A stretch of DNA of 64,000 nt from Blastomonas sp. (GCF_030373265.1 NZ_JAUCZC010000004.1:62001-126000), one strand, 5' to 3'. Shown: positions 1 to 8,738, numbered from the stretch's first letter. Notes: generated from the letters alone by a model not told the origin. Translations and numbers: made by a program.

Positions 1-674
1 GCCGGATCGATACCGATGTCCGTTCGGGCGCTATCGACCAGCGCACCGGCGCGCAGCTCAAGTCCGAATATTACGAGCTCGTGCAGCTGGAAGCACGCTA
101 TGGCGCCGATCGTCGTTTCACCACGCAGGAACGCGCGGATCTCGCTGACCGCTATGGCCAGTTGACCCAGATCATCGCCGACGGCGGGTATGACGGTGGC
201 GCGAACAACGATCTGGGGATTTCGATCGTCGACGGTCAGAGCGAGTTCAACCAGCGGGTTGACGCCTCTGTCTCGTCACGCCGTATCACCCGGGTCGCCG
301 GGGCGCGGTTGAAGACCGATTATGCAGCGCTGGTCCGCACCGAAGCCGGCTATCTGCGGGACGGCCGCCTGACCGATCAGGAGCGCGATGACCTCTATAC
401 CCGTCTCGAAGCGCTCGACGCCCGGGTCGGCGACATGGCGAGCACCGGTGGCGGCAGCACCACGCAAACACCGCGCGCGCGTCTCGACGCCATCGCCCGC
501 GCACTGCCCTCCAGCGGTCTTTCCGCCACCGCCCAGGCGCAATTGCGGGTCGAGCACGAGGACATTTCGCGTCTGGAAGCCGCGTATGCACGGATGAACG
601 CGAGCACCGACGAGCGCGCTTATGTCGAGCGTCGCTTGACCGATCTGGAAACGCGGGCCCGCATCCGCCGCTGA
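1..674 (+). CDS. Helical-repeat protein, C-terminal part (5' end outside window)
   Basis: An open frame runs from base 3 to the stop at 672-674 with no break, so the gene begins before the window. The visible 223 residues contain three related units of about 58-63 residues, at bases 3-176, 255-437 and 480-668. The first two align without gaps and share R-[IV]-D at the start, G-A-[QR]-L-K-[ST]-[ED]-Y in the middle, and [RL]-[FL]-T-x-Q-E-R-x-D-L near the end. The third is more diverged but keeps the L-E-x-x-Y and D-E-R pattern. All are rich in Arg, Glu, Asp and Leu and should form amphipathic helices. I do not recognise a named family. No catalytic motif is visible. The real N-terminus, and so any signal peptide, cannot be seen. 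Confidence 0.75.
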   Translation, partial: RIDTDVRSGAIDQRTGAQLKSEYYELVQLEARYGADRRFTTQERADLADRYGQLTQIIADGGYDGGANNDLGISIVDGQSEFNQRVDASVSSRRITRVAGARLKTDYAALVRTEAGYLRDGRLTDQERDDLYTRLEALDARVGDMASTGGGSTTQTPRARLDAIARALPSSGLSATAQAQLRVEHEDISRLEAAYARMNASTDERAYVERRLTDLETRARIRR

Positions 675-701
675 TCGACCTAATATCCGCAAGTTCGCTT
701 A

Positions 702-729
702 GGGTTGTCCGCGTTCGCGCGGGCAACCC
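702..729. terminator. Stable hairpin after the helical-repeat gene
   Basis: A 12-bp stem with one T-G wobble closes a TTCG tetraloop, 27 bases after the stop codon at 674. No T-run follows, so it is not a canonical intrinsic terminator. It could still end transcription or protect the 3' end of the mRNA. Confidence 0.45.
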
Positions 730-820
730 GATTGCGTGTCTGGCCGATTTTACATCTTCCATTGCTCCCCGGATATATCGGGTATAGCCTCCCGGTCACC
801 ACGACAGCGGGAGGGCGCTT

Positions 821-1771
821 ATGGGTGTTATCGACGAGTCGCTTTGGGCGGCGATCGCAGCGATGCGGATCGAGCCTGAGGGCGCGACACTCACCTTCAC
901 CCGGCGGCTGGCACGTGAAAATGGGTGGTCGCGGGCCTATGCTGCGAAGGTCGTCGAAGAATATCGGCGCTTCCTGTATCTCGCCGCCACCGACACCAAT
1001 TCCGTCACCCCTTCCGAGCAGGTCGATCAGGCCTGGCATCTGCATCTGGCCTATACCCGGCATTATTGGGAGGAGCTTTGTGCGCGGATCATCGGCAGAC
1101 CGCTGCACCACGGCCCGACCGCGGGCGGCGTGGCCGAGGGACGCCGATATCGCAGCATCTACGCCTCGACGCTGCAGCGGTATCGGGACACGTTCGGCGC
1201 CGAACCGCCCTCGGACATCTGGCCGCCGCACGATGTCCGGTTTGCCGTGCGCTATCAGTGGGTAGACCGCTCACGCTACTTCGTCCTGCCGCGCCGGTCG
1301 GTGTCGATCGCGGGCATTGCCGGTGGCGCGGTGCTGTTGGCAGCGTGCACCGCGCTGGCGGCGGACTCCGCAGGCGCGGCCAGCCCGCCGATGGTCAGAC
1401 AGTTTGCTGACATGCTGTTCGGCACCGACGCCGGCTTGATCGGGTTCGTCATCGTCGGCACCCTGGCGCTGTTCATCATCGCGATGCTCATCGACCGTGT
1501 GCGCGGTCGAGGCGGGCGACGCAGCCGGCAGGCCGATGGCAAGACGCAGCGCAACCGTAAACTGCGCGCCAGCCGCGACAGCAGCGGCGGTCTGGATGTT
1601 GCATCGGATGGCTGGTCGGGCAGCGCAACGGGCACCGCAGCGGCGGCAGGCGGCGCGGCGTTCATGGGAGCAGGCGGAGAGTTCAGCGGCAGCGGCGCCG
1701 ATGGCGACTGGGACAGCGGCGCAGGATCGGACGGCGCAGACAGTGGATGCAGCGGGTGTGGCGGCGACTAG
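821..1771 (+). CDS. Glycine-rich-domain-like membrane protein with Gly/Ser/Cys tail
   Basis: A 316-residue protein of unknown function. The N-terminal ~150 residues carry the signature V-D-x-A-W-H-L-H-L-x-Y-T-x-x-Y-W typical of the glycine-rich-domain-like (DUF1399/GRDP-like) family. Two hydrophobic segments follow, near residues 162-185 and 205-225. The last ~60 residues are almost only Gly, Ser, Ala and Asp and end in C-S-G-C-G-G-D. Proteins of the TIGR04222 type end in similar Gly/Cys tails. The start is supported by GGAGGG about 5 bases upstream. It stands alone, convergent with the potassium channel gene only 3 bases away. Family placement is from motif recall. Confidence 0.8.
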   Translation: MGVIDESLWAAIAAMRIEPEGATLTFTRRLARENGWSRAYAAKVVEEYRRFLYLAATDTNSVTPSEQVDQAWHLHLAYTRHYWEELCARIIGRPLHHGPTAGGVAEGRRYRSIYASTLQRYRDTFGAEPPSDIWPPHDVRFAVRYQWVDRSRYFVLPRRSVSIAGIAGGAVLLAACTALAADSAGAASPPMVRQFADMLFGTDAGLIGFVIVGTLALFIIAMLIDRVRGRGGRRSRQADGKTQRNRKLRASRDSSGGLDVASDGWSGSATGTAAAAGGAAFMGAGGEFSGSGADGDWDSGAGSDGADSGCSGCGGD

Positions 1772-1774
1772 CGC

Positions 1775-2824
1775 TTAATCCTCAACCATGGTGGCAGGCA
1801 CGCGTCCGTCACCCTGCGTAATCACGACGATCAGGTCGCCGGCACACAGGCAGGTGCTTTCCTCATCCCAGAAACCGTACGGTTTGCCGTTGCGATAGAC
1901 GCGCACGCCGACACCATCGGCGATGTCCTTCAACGGAATGCCGACTTCCTCCGGTCGCACCATCCGCTCGATCAGCACCACGCGCCCGCTCGCCGACGCG
2001 AGATCGGCAAGATAGCTGCTGATATGCGGCCCTTGGCATGATCCGGCGAGCAGCAGTCCGGCAAAGCTTACCGGGTTGATCACCGTGTTGGCGCCAGCCT
2101 GCCGCGCGAGCAGTTCGTTGTCCGCAGCGCGCACCACAACGCTGATCGGCAGGTCGGGCGCCAGATGACGGATGGTCAGCACCATCAGGATGGAGGTGTC
2201 GTCGCGGCCCGCCGACACGATGACCGAGCACGCCCGATCGATGTGCACGTCCCGCAAGGTTTCGTCGCGCGTCGCATCGGCGTTGAGCACATTGCAGCCC
2301 ATCGATTCTGCCCGGACGAGCGAGGCTTCATGCTGATCGATCACCACGATGCAGCTCGGATCGGTCCCGCGCGCGATCAGCTCGCGCACCGCCTCAGACC
2401 CGCTGGTGCCAAAGCCCAGCACCACAATGTGCCCCGTAAGGCGCTGCTGGATCCTGCTCATCTGCCATTTTTCCCATGTGCGCTTGAGGACGAAACTATA
2501 GGCGGTGCCGACGAAAATGAAAATCACCGCGACCCGCACCGGGGTTACCACCACCGACTCGAGCAGCCGCGCCCGGTCCGACACCGGCGCGATATCGCCA
2601 AAGCCGGTGGTGGTGACCGATATCATCGTGAAATAGACCACGTCCAGAAAGCTGATATGTCCGTCGACATTGTCGACCAGGCCGTCGCGGTCCAGCCAGT
2701 GGACGAGGATCACCAGCCCGATCAGAAAGAAGGCAATACCGAACCGCACCGCGACATCGGCCCACACCGGAAGGCGCGCCGCGCGCTTCAGCAAAGCCCT
2801 GGGCTTGGTTTCAGGTTCCGCCAC
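1775..2824 (-). CDS. Two-TM potassium channel with RCK (TrkA-N) domain
   Basis: A predicted inner-membrane potassium channel of about 349 residues. TM1 (F-G-I-A-F-F-L-I-G-L) is followed by a pore helix, a filter T-T-T-G-F-G-D and TM2 (V-A-V-I-F-I-F-V-G-T-A). A cytoplasmic RCK/TrkA-N Rossmann domain then begins with G-x-G-x-x-G (L-G-F-G-T-S-G), and a C-terminal TrkA-C-like part follows. The filter has Thr where most channels have Val (TVGYG). I chose the GTG at 2824, which has AGGA upstream and lies 10 bases after the nlpD stop. The longer frame to 2938 would overlap nlpD by about 100 bases and adds a non-conserved Cys/Arg-rich leader. It is probably transcribed with surE and nlpD. Confidence 0.85.
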   Translation of the reverse strand: MAEPETKPRALLKRAARLPVWADVAVRFGIAFFLIGLVILVHWLDRDGLVDNVDGHISFLDVVYFTMISVTTTGFGDIAPVSDRARLLESVVVTPVRVAVIFIFVGTAYSFVLKRTWEKWQMSRIQQRLTGHIVVLGFGTSGSEAVRELIARGTDPSCIVVIDQHEASLVRAESMGCNVLNADATRDETLRDVHIDRACSVIVSAGRDDTSILMVLTIRHLAPDLPISVVVRAADNELLARQAGANTVINPVSFAGLLLAGSCQGPHISSYLADLASASGRVVLIERMVRPEEVGIPLKDIADGVGVRVYRNGKPYGFWDEESTCLCAGDLIVVITQGDGRVPATMVED

Positions 2825-2834
2825 GTTGGTCCTG

Positions 2835-3935
2835 TCAACTCTTGGGGAGGTACAGCAGCGGATCGACCGGCTTGCGGTCCTTGCGCAGCTCGAAATGCAG
2901 CTTGGGCGTTTCGGCAAAGCCGCTCTGCCCTGCCGCACCCAGCACCTGCCCGGCCTTGACCGCCTGACCGCGGGTCACATCGATCCGTTCGGCATGGCCA
3001 TAAGCGCTGACCCAGCCATCGCCATGGCTGATAAGGATGAGCCCGCCATAGATCGCAACCTCGCTCCCGGCATAGCTGACCACGCCATCCGCCGCAGCGC
3101 GGAACGGCGAGCCGCGCGGGGCGGAAATATCGATGCCGTTGCTGATCTGGCCCTTGCCCACAGGGCCATAGCGCGTGAGCACCGAACCGGTGATCGGCCA
3201 GGCAAACCGTCCGGCAAACGCCCTGGGCACCGATACCGGGACAGCGGCCGATACCGGCGCGCGCGCAGACCGCGCCGCCGGGACCGCCGTGCCTTCGGCA
3301 ATCGCCGGCTGACTGCCGGTGACGACATCATCGATGTTGACCACCAGCGCTCCGATCCGGCTGGGATTTGCGTTGGTCGCGACCGCCGGACCAACCGCAG
3401 AGGGCGCAGCAGCCATGGCCGCGGCCGCTGCGGGCAGCTTCAGCCGCTGGCCGATGCGCAAGATGTAAGGTTCGGCGAGGGCATTGAGTTCGACGATATC
3501 GCTCCACGCGACGCCATAAGCGTGCGCGATGGCGATCCCGGTCTCGCCCTGCGAAACCGCGTGATAGCGCCCACCGGGAATGGTCAGCTGCTGGCCCGGC
3601 TGCAGCATATAGGGCGGGCTGAGCGCGTTGGCGGCGGCAATCGCCTCGGACCCTGCGCCGGTGCGGTTGCCGATGCCTCGCAGCGTATCGCCCGGCTGAA
3701 CCACGTAGACGGTGCCGATGACGTCAGCGGCACGAGGACTCACGCTGCGGCTGTCCCAGACCGGTGCATCGCTGCCGACGACCTGTGGTTCGGCAGCCGG
3801 GCGAGCGATATTGCCGGCCTCGGTGATTTCGGGCTGGATGCCCTGCTGGCTGACCCCGCCGGGGATACAGCCTCCCAGCAGCAATGTGCCCAGACCTGCG
3901 GTCAAGACTGCAGCCGACCTGAAATGATTGCGCAT
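2835..3935 (-). CDS. nlpD: NlpD-like LysM/LytM lipoprotein, probable amidase activator
   Basis: A 366-residue predicted lipoprotein with lipobox L-L-G-G-C near residue 25. Two LysM peptidoglycan-binding domains follow: the first begins Y-V-V-Q-P-G-D-T-L and the second Y-H-A-V-S-Q-G-E-T. The C-terminal 130 residues are an M23/LytM domain. Its first zinc motif reads S-N-G-I-D-I instead of H-x-G-x-D, while the later H-x-x-H-type residues (S-A-Y-G-H and L-H-F-E-L) remain. Loss of the first His matches E. coli NlpD, which activates amidases and is not itself a hydrolase. The gene lies directly after surE, as in the surE-(pcm)-nlpD order of proteobacteria. Start 3935 has GAGGGGA about 5 bases upstream; an ATG 5 codons earlier is the alternative. 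Confidence 0.85.
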   Translation of the reverse strand: MRNHFRSAAVLTAGLGTLLLGGCIPGGVSQQGIQPEITEAGNIARPAAEPQVVGSDAPVWDSRSVSPRAADVIGTVYVVQPGDTLRGIGNRTGAGSEAIAAANALSPPYMLQPGQQLTIPGGRYHAVSQGETGIAIAHAYGVAWSDIVELNALAEPYILRIGQRLKLPAAAAAMAAAPSAVGPAVATNANPSRIGALVVNIDDVVTGSQPAIAEGTAVPAARSARAPVSAAVPVSVPRAFAGRFAWPITGSVLTRYGPVGKGQISNGIDISAPRGSPFRAAADGVVSYAGSEVAIYGGLILISHGDGWVSAYGHAERIDVTRGQAVKAGQVLGAAGQSGFAETPKLHFELRKDRKPVDPLLYLPKS

Positions 3936-4019
3936 GTTTCCCCTCGCCATGTCAGCGATGTCTAGCACGATCTATCGGGTTTTCCACCGTTTCCCGGGCC
4001 AATATCCTCGCGCCGTGCT

Positions 4020-4790
4020 TCACTGCCCGTCAAAGGTGGCACGCAGCGCGGCGAGCGACTGATAGTGCGTGAGATCGAGATGCAGCGGTGTCACCGCGAC
4101 AAAGCCGTCCGCCACCGCTTCCAGATCGGTGCTGTGCGCTGGAGTCTGCTCCACCGCACCCAATGCAAACCAGTGATAATCGAACCCGCGCGGATCGGTG
4201 TTGGTGACGATCTTGAGGCGTCCGTAATCGCGGAAGCCCTGTGCCACGACGCGAACACCGCGCACCTGATCGGCAGGCATGGCGGGAAAGTTGATGTTGA
4301 TCAACGTGCGCGCGGGCATCGGTTGCGAGACGATCGGGCGCAGCACCCGCTCGCCCCATATGGCCGCCGCATCGAACGAGACATCCAGCCCGGCGCCTTC
4401 GCGCGCATAGACCTGGCTCAGCGCAATCGACGGCACCCCTGCCAGCGCGCCTTCCATCGCCGCGGACACGGTGCCCGAATAGGTCACGTCCTCGCCCAGA
4501 TTGGCCCCTCGGTTCACCCCCGACAGAATGAGGTCGGGCGGCGTATCCTTTATCAGCCGCGCAACCGCCATCATCACCGCATCGGTGGGCGTGCCCGTCA
4601 CCGCATAATGCTTGGGTCCATAGCTGTGCACCCGCAGCGGGCGGGTCAGCGTGAGCGAATGTCCCGCTCCCGACTGTTCTTCCGCCGGCGCCACAATCCA
4701 TACGTCATCGGACAGGCTCGCCGCGATTTTCGTCAACACCTCCAGCCCCGGGGCGTTGACGCCATCGTCGTTGGTCAGCAAAATGCGCAT
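4020..4790 (-). CDS. surE: 5'/3'-nucleotidase SurE
   Basis: A 256-residue SurE phosphatase, which removes phosphate from 5'- and 3'-nucleotides in the cytoplasm and needs a divalent metal. The N-terminus M-R-I-L-L-T-N-D-D-G-V holds the metal-binding Asp pair. The central S-G-x-N-x-G-x-N-x-G-x-D-V-x-Y-S-G-T-V block is the family signature and supplies the Asn and Ser ligands. I start at 4790, where the family begins, with AGGAG about 10 bases upstream; the open frame extends further but without conserved sequence. It is first in a surE-nlpD-K-channel row on the minus strand. pcm is absent between surE and nlpD. Confidence 0.95.
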   Translation of the reverse strand: MRILLTNDDGVNAPGLEVLTKIAASLSDDVWIVAPAEEQSGAGHSLTLTRPLRVHSYGPKHYAVTGTPTDAVMMAVARLIKDTPPDLILSGVNRGANLGEDVTYSGTVSAAMEGALAGVPSIALSQVYAREGAGLDVSFDAAAIWGERVLRPIVSQPMPARTLININFPAMPADQVRGVRVVAQGFRDYGRLKIVTNTDPRGFDYHWFALGAVEQTPAHSTDLEAVADGFVAVTPLHLDLTHYQSLAALRATFDGQ

Positions 4791-5056
4791 GCTAGATGGG
4801 CTCCTGTTTTGGGCAAGGTTCAGTCCTATCGCCCCGTGCGCCCAACCGCCACAGTCGATGCACATGACTGCAACATATGCAAAAAAACTGCCGCCGTGTT
4901 TGCCTTGCGACTCGACGTGTGTGGCGTCACGCGATAATGTCCATGGTGCAGCGCAACAAAAACACGGCATCCCGGCTGAGCAACCAGCCGGGTTTCCCGT
5001 CTAAAAAGCCGGGAAAAAGCCCAACAGGGCGCAGACTCGCAGAGGGAGACACAAAC
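4791..5056. other. Divergent intergenic region between surE and sseA
   Basis: 266 bases separating two divergent genes, so it must hold both promoters. Two GANTC sites are present (GACTC near 4908 and near 5034). I see no convincing -35/-10 pair or operator. A short open frame that continues upstream of sseA is judged non-coding. Confidence 0.5.
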
Positions 5057-5893
5057 ATGGATTCGCTGGTATCAACCGAATGGCTCGCCAACGAAATTGG
5101 CGCGTCCGATCTTCGCATCGTCGATGCGTCCAAGTTCCTGCCCGATACCGGCCGCAGCGCGCTTGCCGAGTACGAAGCCGGCCACATCCCCGGCGCGGTG
5201 TTCATGGATCTGGAAGAGCTGGTCGACAGCAATTCAGCCATCGACAACACCCTGCCCCCTGCCGAGAAGTTCGCCAGCCGCATGCAGTCGCTGGGTCTGG
5301 GTGATGGCAGCCGCATCGTGCTGTATGACGACAGCCCGCTGAAGTCCTCCGCCCGTGCCTGGTTCATGCTGACCATGTTCGGCGCGCACGCGGTCGCCGT
5401 TCTCGATGGCGGCATCGCCAAGTGGAAAGCTGAAAGCCGCCCGATCAAGACCGGCAAGGAAACGCTGCGTCACCGTCACTTCACCGTCTGGGAAGACAAG
5501 AAGAACGTTCGCACCAAGGCCGACATGCTGGGCAATCTGCACAGCAAGGCCGAACAGGTCATCGACGCGCGTCCCACGGCCCGCTTCACCGGTGCCGAGC
5601 CCGATCCGCGCCCCGGCATCGCCGCCGGTCATATCCCCGGTGCGGTCAACCTGCCGCATAGCGCATTGTTCAACGCCAATGGCACCTGGAAGACCGGCGA
5701 CGACCTCAAGGCGGCGTTCGAAGCCGCCGGTGTGGATCTCGAAAAGCCCATCGCCACCACCTGCGGCTCGGGCATGACCGCCAGCGTGCTCGCCTTCGGC
5801 GCGCACCTGCTCGGCAAGGCCGACGTCGCATTGTACGACGGCAGCTGGAGCGAATGGGGCGCCGACGCCGATACGCCCAAGGTTACGGGTTGA
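5057..5893 (+). CDS. sseA: 3-mercaptopyruvate sulfurtransferase
   Basis: A 278-residue two-domain rhodanese family enzyme that moves sulfur from 3-mercaptopyruvate to thiol acceptors or cyanide. The N-terminal inactive rhodanese domain contains D-A-S-x-x-L-P and the linker G-H-I-P-G-A-V-F. The C-terminal domain holds the active-site loop C-G-S-G-M-T, with the catalytic Cys at residue 236. That loop is typical of mercaptopyruvate sulfurtransferase, whereas thiosulfate sulfurtransferases have C-R-K-G-V-T. Start at 5057 has AGGGAG upstream. The longer open frame to 4877 lacks conserved sequence. Cysteine degradation links it to metC, which follows after a repeat. Confidence 0.92.
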   Translation: MDSLVSTEWLANEIGASDLRIVDASKFLPDTGRSALAEYEAGHIPGAVFMDLEELVDSNSAIDNTLPPAEKFASRMQSLGLGDGSRIVLYDDSPLKSSARAWFMLTMFGAHAVAVLDGGIAKWKAESRPIKTGKETLRHRHFTVWEDKKNVRTKADMLGNLHSKAEQVIDARPTARFTGAEPDPRPGIAAGHIPGAVNLPHSALFNANGTWKTGDDLKAAFEAAGVDLEKPIATTCGSGMTASVLAFGAHLLGKADVALYDGSWSEWGADADTPKVTG

Positions 5894-5900
5894 TCAGAAA

Positions 5901-6048
5901 TTATCCTCTCCCTTTACGGGAGAGGATACCAAAGCCTTGGCAGCTTGCTGCCTAGGCGACGTTGGAGAGGGTCGCCCCCCTCTCCCACTGCGACTAGGCC
6001 CGCTTTGCGGACCAAGTCTCGTTGCCCTCTCCCGCAAGGGGAGAGGGC
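5901..6048. repeat. Family C intergenic palindromic repeat, copy 1
   Basis: A composite of inverted repeats filling the sseA-metC gap. It begins with CCTCTCCC-loop-GGGAGAGG (5905-5925) and ends with CCCTCTCCC-loop-GGGGAGAGGG near 6034-6048, with GC-rich short palindromes between. Similar elements occur at 41761 and 55467. Confidence 0.75.
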
Positions 6049-6059
6049 GGAGATATGCC

Positions 6060-7289
6060 ATGTCCAAGCCCGACGATCCGCAATCGCCTGCCACCCGTCT
6101 CGTCACTGGCGGCCGTCGCGCGGAATGGACGGGGACCGCCGATCAGCCGGGCGCGGTGGTCAATCCGCCGGTGTGGCGTGCCAGCACCCACCTTTATCCG
6201 GATACAGCGGCTCTCAAGGCCGGCCCGCGCAGCAATGAGGACGGGCGGTTTTTCTACGGACGGCGCGGATCGCCCACCCAATGGGCGCTCGCCGAGGCGC
6301 TGACCGCGCTCGAACCGGGCGGGCACGGCACGATGCTGTACCCGTCGGGTGTCGCAGCGGTCACCGGCGCGCTGCTCAGCGTGCTCTCTCCGGGCGACGT
6401 GCTACTGATGACCGACAGCGCCTATGATCCCTCGCGCAGTTTCGCCGAAGGTTTTCTCAAGCGCTTCGGCGTCGAGACGCGTTACTACGACCCGACGATC
6501 GGCGCGGGGATAGCCGAGATGCTCTGTGAGCGCACGCGTGCGATCCTGATGGAAAGCCCCGGCAGCCTGACCTTCGAAGTGCAGGATGTCCCTGCAATCT
6601 GCGCCGCTGCACGCGCTGCGAACCCGGATATCGCGCTGCTGATCGACAACACCTGGGCCACCGGCCATTTCATGCCCGCGCTGGCGCTGGGCGTGGACAT
6701 GAGCATCCTGGCGTGCACCAAGTACATCGTCGGCCATTCGGATGTGATGCTCGGCTCGGTCACCACGACCGAGCGATACTATCTGCGGCTGCGCCAGACG
6801 GCTCAGGCGCTGGGCCAGGTCGTCTCACCCGACGACGCCTGGCTGGCGTTGCGCGGATTGCGCACGCTCGATGTCCGATTGCGGCAGCATCAGGCCTCGG
6901 CGCTCAAGATCGCGCGCTGGCTGGACGAGCAGCCGCAAGTTGCGCGCGTGCTGCATCCCGCCCTGCCCTCCTGTCCCGGGCACGCCATTTGGCAGCGCGA
7001 TTTCACCGGATCGTCCGGGCTGTTCTCGTTCGTGCTGAACGGCGGCTCGGATGCTGCGCGCGCGGCGCTGATCGACACGCTGACATTGTTCGGAATCGGG
7101 TATAGCTGGGGCGGGTTCGAAAGCCTTGCGATCCCGGTCGATCCGGCGCGCTGTCGCAGCGCCACATCCTGGCCAAGCGCCGGAGACGACAACGCGCTTG
7201 CCGTGCGCCTGCATATCGGTCTGGAAGACCCCGATGATCTGATCGCCGACCTTGCCAAGGGTCTGGCAGCGTTTACCATGACGCCATGA
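6060..7289 (+). CDS. metC: Cystathionine beta-lyase (PLP-dependent)
   Basis: A 409-residue Cys/Met-metabolism PLP enzyme that splits cystathionine to homocysteine, pyruvate and ammonia. Family blocks include Y-G-R-R-G-S-P-T in the N-terminal third, the D-N-T-W-A-T-G cofactor-Asp region, and C-T-K-Y-I-V-G-H-S-D with the Schiff-base Lys. The W-G-G-F-E-S-L block near the C-terminus is characteristic of MetC-type lyases. Start 6060 has GGAGA 6-7 bases upstream and matches the family start. The upstream open frame runs through repeat DNA. It overlaps the MscS gene by ATGA, so the two are co-transcribed. Assignment as beta-lyase and not gamma-synthase is from sequence blocks only. Confidence 0.9.
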   Translation: MSKPDDPQSPATRLVTGGRRAEWTGTADQPGAVVNPPVWRASTHLYPDTAALKAGPRSNEDGRFFYGRRGSPTQWALAEALTALEPGGHGTMLYPSGVAAVTGALLSVLSPGDVLLMTDSAYDPSRSFAEGFLKRFGVETRYYDPTIGAGIAEMLCERTRAILMESPGSLTFEVQDVPAICAAARAANPDIALLIDNTWATGHFMPALALGVDMSILACTKYIVGHSDVMLGSVTTTERYYLRLRQTAQALGQVVSPDDAWLALRGLRTLDVRLRQHQASALKIARWLDEQPQVARVLHPALPSCPGHAIWQRDFTGSSGLFSFVLNGGSDAARAALIDTLTLFGIGYSWGGFESLAIPVDPARCRSATSWPSAGDDNALAVRLHIGLEDPDDLIADLAKGLAAFTMTP

Positions 7290-8605
7290 ACGAAGCGATC
7301 ACGACGGCTTTTCTGCGCTGGGGCTGGATACGTCGCCCGGATGACCTGCAATATGTCGAGGGCATACTCGCAGCGTTGATCGCGACCACGGCGCTGATCT
7401 GCGGCTGGGGATTAAGCCGCCTGCTGTATATGCGGCTCGCCGCGGTCTGGGAGCGCCGTGCAGGCTATGAAAGCCCACTTGCGCGCCGCCGCATCCGCGA
7501 CATGCTGCGCCGCTTCACCACCGCGATGCTCATCGGCATGGCGCTCAACCTCTATGAGTGGAGCCTGATCGCCTCTGTGATCTTCGGGCTGACGCTGGCC
7601 ATTTCGCTGGCGCTGTTCGTAAACGATCTGGTGCGCGGAGTGCGGATGCCGGACTGGCTGGGCACCTTCCTGGGCCTGGCAACGCTGATCTCGATCCTCG
7701 CCAGCATGTTCGGCGGGCTGGATCCGATCACCATCGCGATGGACCGGGTGGGGTTCAACCTCGGCGAAAAGCGCTTCTCGCTGCTGTGGGTGGTAACGAT
7801 CGCGGTCACCGTGCTGGTGCTCTACACCGCTGCGCGCGTGGTCAACCGCATCGCCGGACACGTCATCGGCAGCAGCGACGGGCTGGATCCGACCCAAAAG
7901 CTGCTGGGTCAGAAGATCGCCAGCGTCCTCGTCATCGTGATGGCGTTTTTCGTCGGCATCGACGCGCTCGGCATCGATCTTACCGCGCTCAGCTTCTTCT
8001 CCGGGGCGTTTGGCCTGGCGGTCGGATTCGGGCTGCAGAAGACCATCGGCAACCTGTTTGCCGGTATCATCCTGCTGCTCGACCGGTCGATCAAGCCGGG
8101 CGATGTCATCGCGGTCCAGGACAGTTTCGGCTGGGTCAACAAGATCGGCGTGCGTGCGGTCTCCGTGATCACCCGCGATGGCAAGGAGCACCTGATCCCA
8201 AACGAGGACCTCATGACCCATCCGGTCGAGAACTGGTCCTATTCGGATCGCAACGTGCGCATGCGCATCCCGGTCGGCGTGGCGTATTCGAGCGACATGC
8301 AACTCGTGCAGGAACTGCTCTACCGTGCGGTCGATGAATCCGCCCGCGTGCTCAAGGACCCCGCGCCGCGGATCTGGATGACCGATTTTGGCGACAACAG
8401 CGTCAACTGGGAAATCCGCGCCTGGATCGGCGATCCCGAAGGCGGCATGGGCAACATCCGCGGCGATGTGCTGATGCGGGTGTGGATGCTGTTCAAGGAG
8501 CACGACATCGAGATTCCGTTCCCGCAGCGGGATTTGTACATCAAGGAAATGCCGGGGATGGGTGGGGAGCAACCCGCAGCAGCACTCCGAGACGGTACCG
8601 ACTGA
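7286..8605 (+). CDS. MscS-family mechanosensitive channel
   Basis: A 439-residue inner-membrane channel that opens under membrane tension to release solutes. There are about five predicted TM segments in the first 240 residues, more than the three of E. coli MscS. The pore helix and beta domain follow: G-A-F-G-L-A-V-G-F-G-L-Q-K-T-I-G-N-L-F-A-G is the MscS TM3 signature, and D-R-S-I-K-P-G-D-V-I follows it. The C-terminal domain has the usual W-x-x-F-K-E-H-x-I-E-I-P-F-P-Q ending. Start overlaps the metC stop (ATGA). Confidence 0.9.
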   Translation: MNEAITTAFLRWGWIRRPDDLQYVEGILAALIATTALICGWGLSRLLYMRLAAVWERRAGYESPLARRRIRDMLRRFTTAMLIGMALNLYEWSLIASVIFGLTLAISLALFVNDLVRGVRMPDWLGTFLGLATLISILASMFGGLDPITIAMDRVGFNLGEKRFSLLWVVTIAVTVLVLYTAARVVNRIAGHVIGSSDGLDPTQKLLGQKIASVLVIVMAFFVGIDALGIDLTALSFFSGAFGLAVGFGLQKTIGNLFAGIILLLDRSIKPGDVIAVQDSFGWVNKIGVRAVSVITRDGKEHLIPNEDLMTHPVENWSYSDRNVRMRIPVGVAYSSDMQLVQELLYRAVDESARVLKDPAPRIWMTDFGDNSVNWEIRAWIGDPEGGMGNIRGDVLMRVWMLFKEHDIEIPFPQRDLYIKEMPGMGGEQPAAALRDGTD

Positions 8606-8622
8606 AACAACACTAGATCATT

Positions 8623-8702
8623 GTCACCCCCGCGCACGCGGGGGTCCCGCTTATGCGCCGAGGTCTAGAAGAAAGCGGGATTCCCGCGTGCGCGGGAATG
8701 AC
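8623..8702. repeat. Family A intergenic palindrome, copy 1
   Basis: An 80-base imperfect palindrome. The left arm GTCACCCCCGCG...CCCGCTT pairs with the right arm AAGCGGGATTCCCGCG...GAATGAC, and each arm is itself palindromic around GCGCACGC or GCGTGCGC. It lies between the convergent MscS and lipoprotein genes. Related copies are at 11026, 24798 and 58227. Confidence 0.85.
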
Positions 8703-8738
8703 GCGAGGAGCGCAAAAGGTAGACTCTACCGAGCGAGA

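Noticed and set aside
2825-2938. Longer start for the potassium channel
   Set aside because: It would overlap nlpD by about 100 bases; the GTG at 2824 has an AGGA site and keeps the whole channel.
2670-3965. A 431-codon plus-strand open frame
   Set aside because: Antisense to nlpD and the channel gene.
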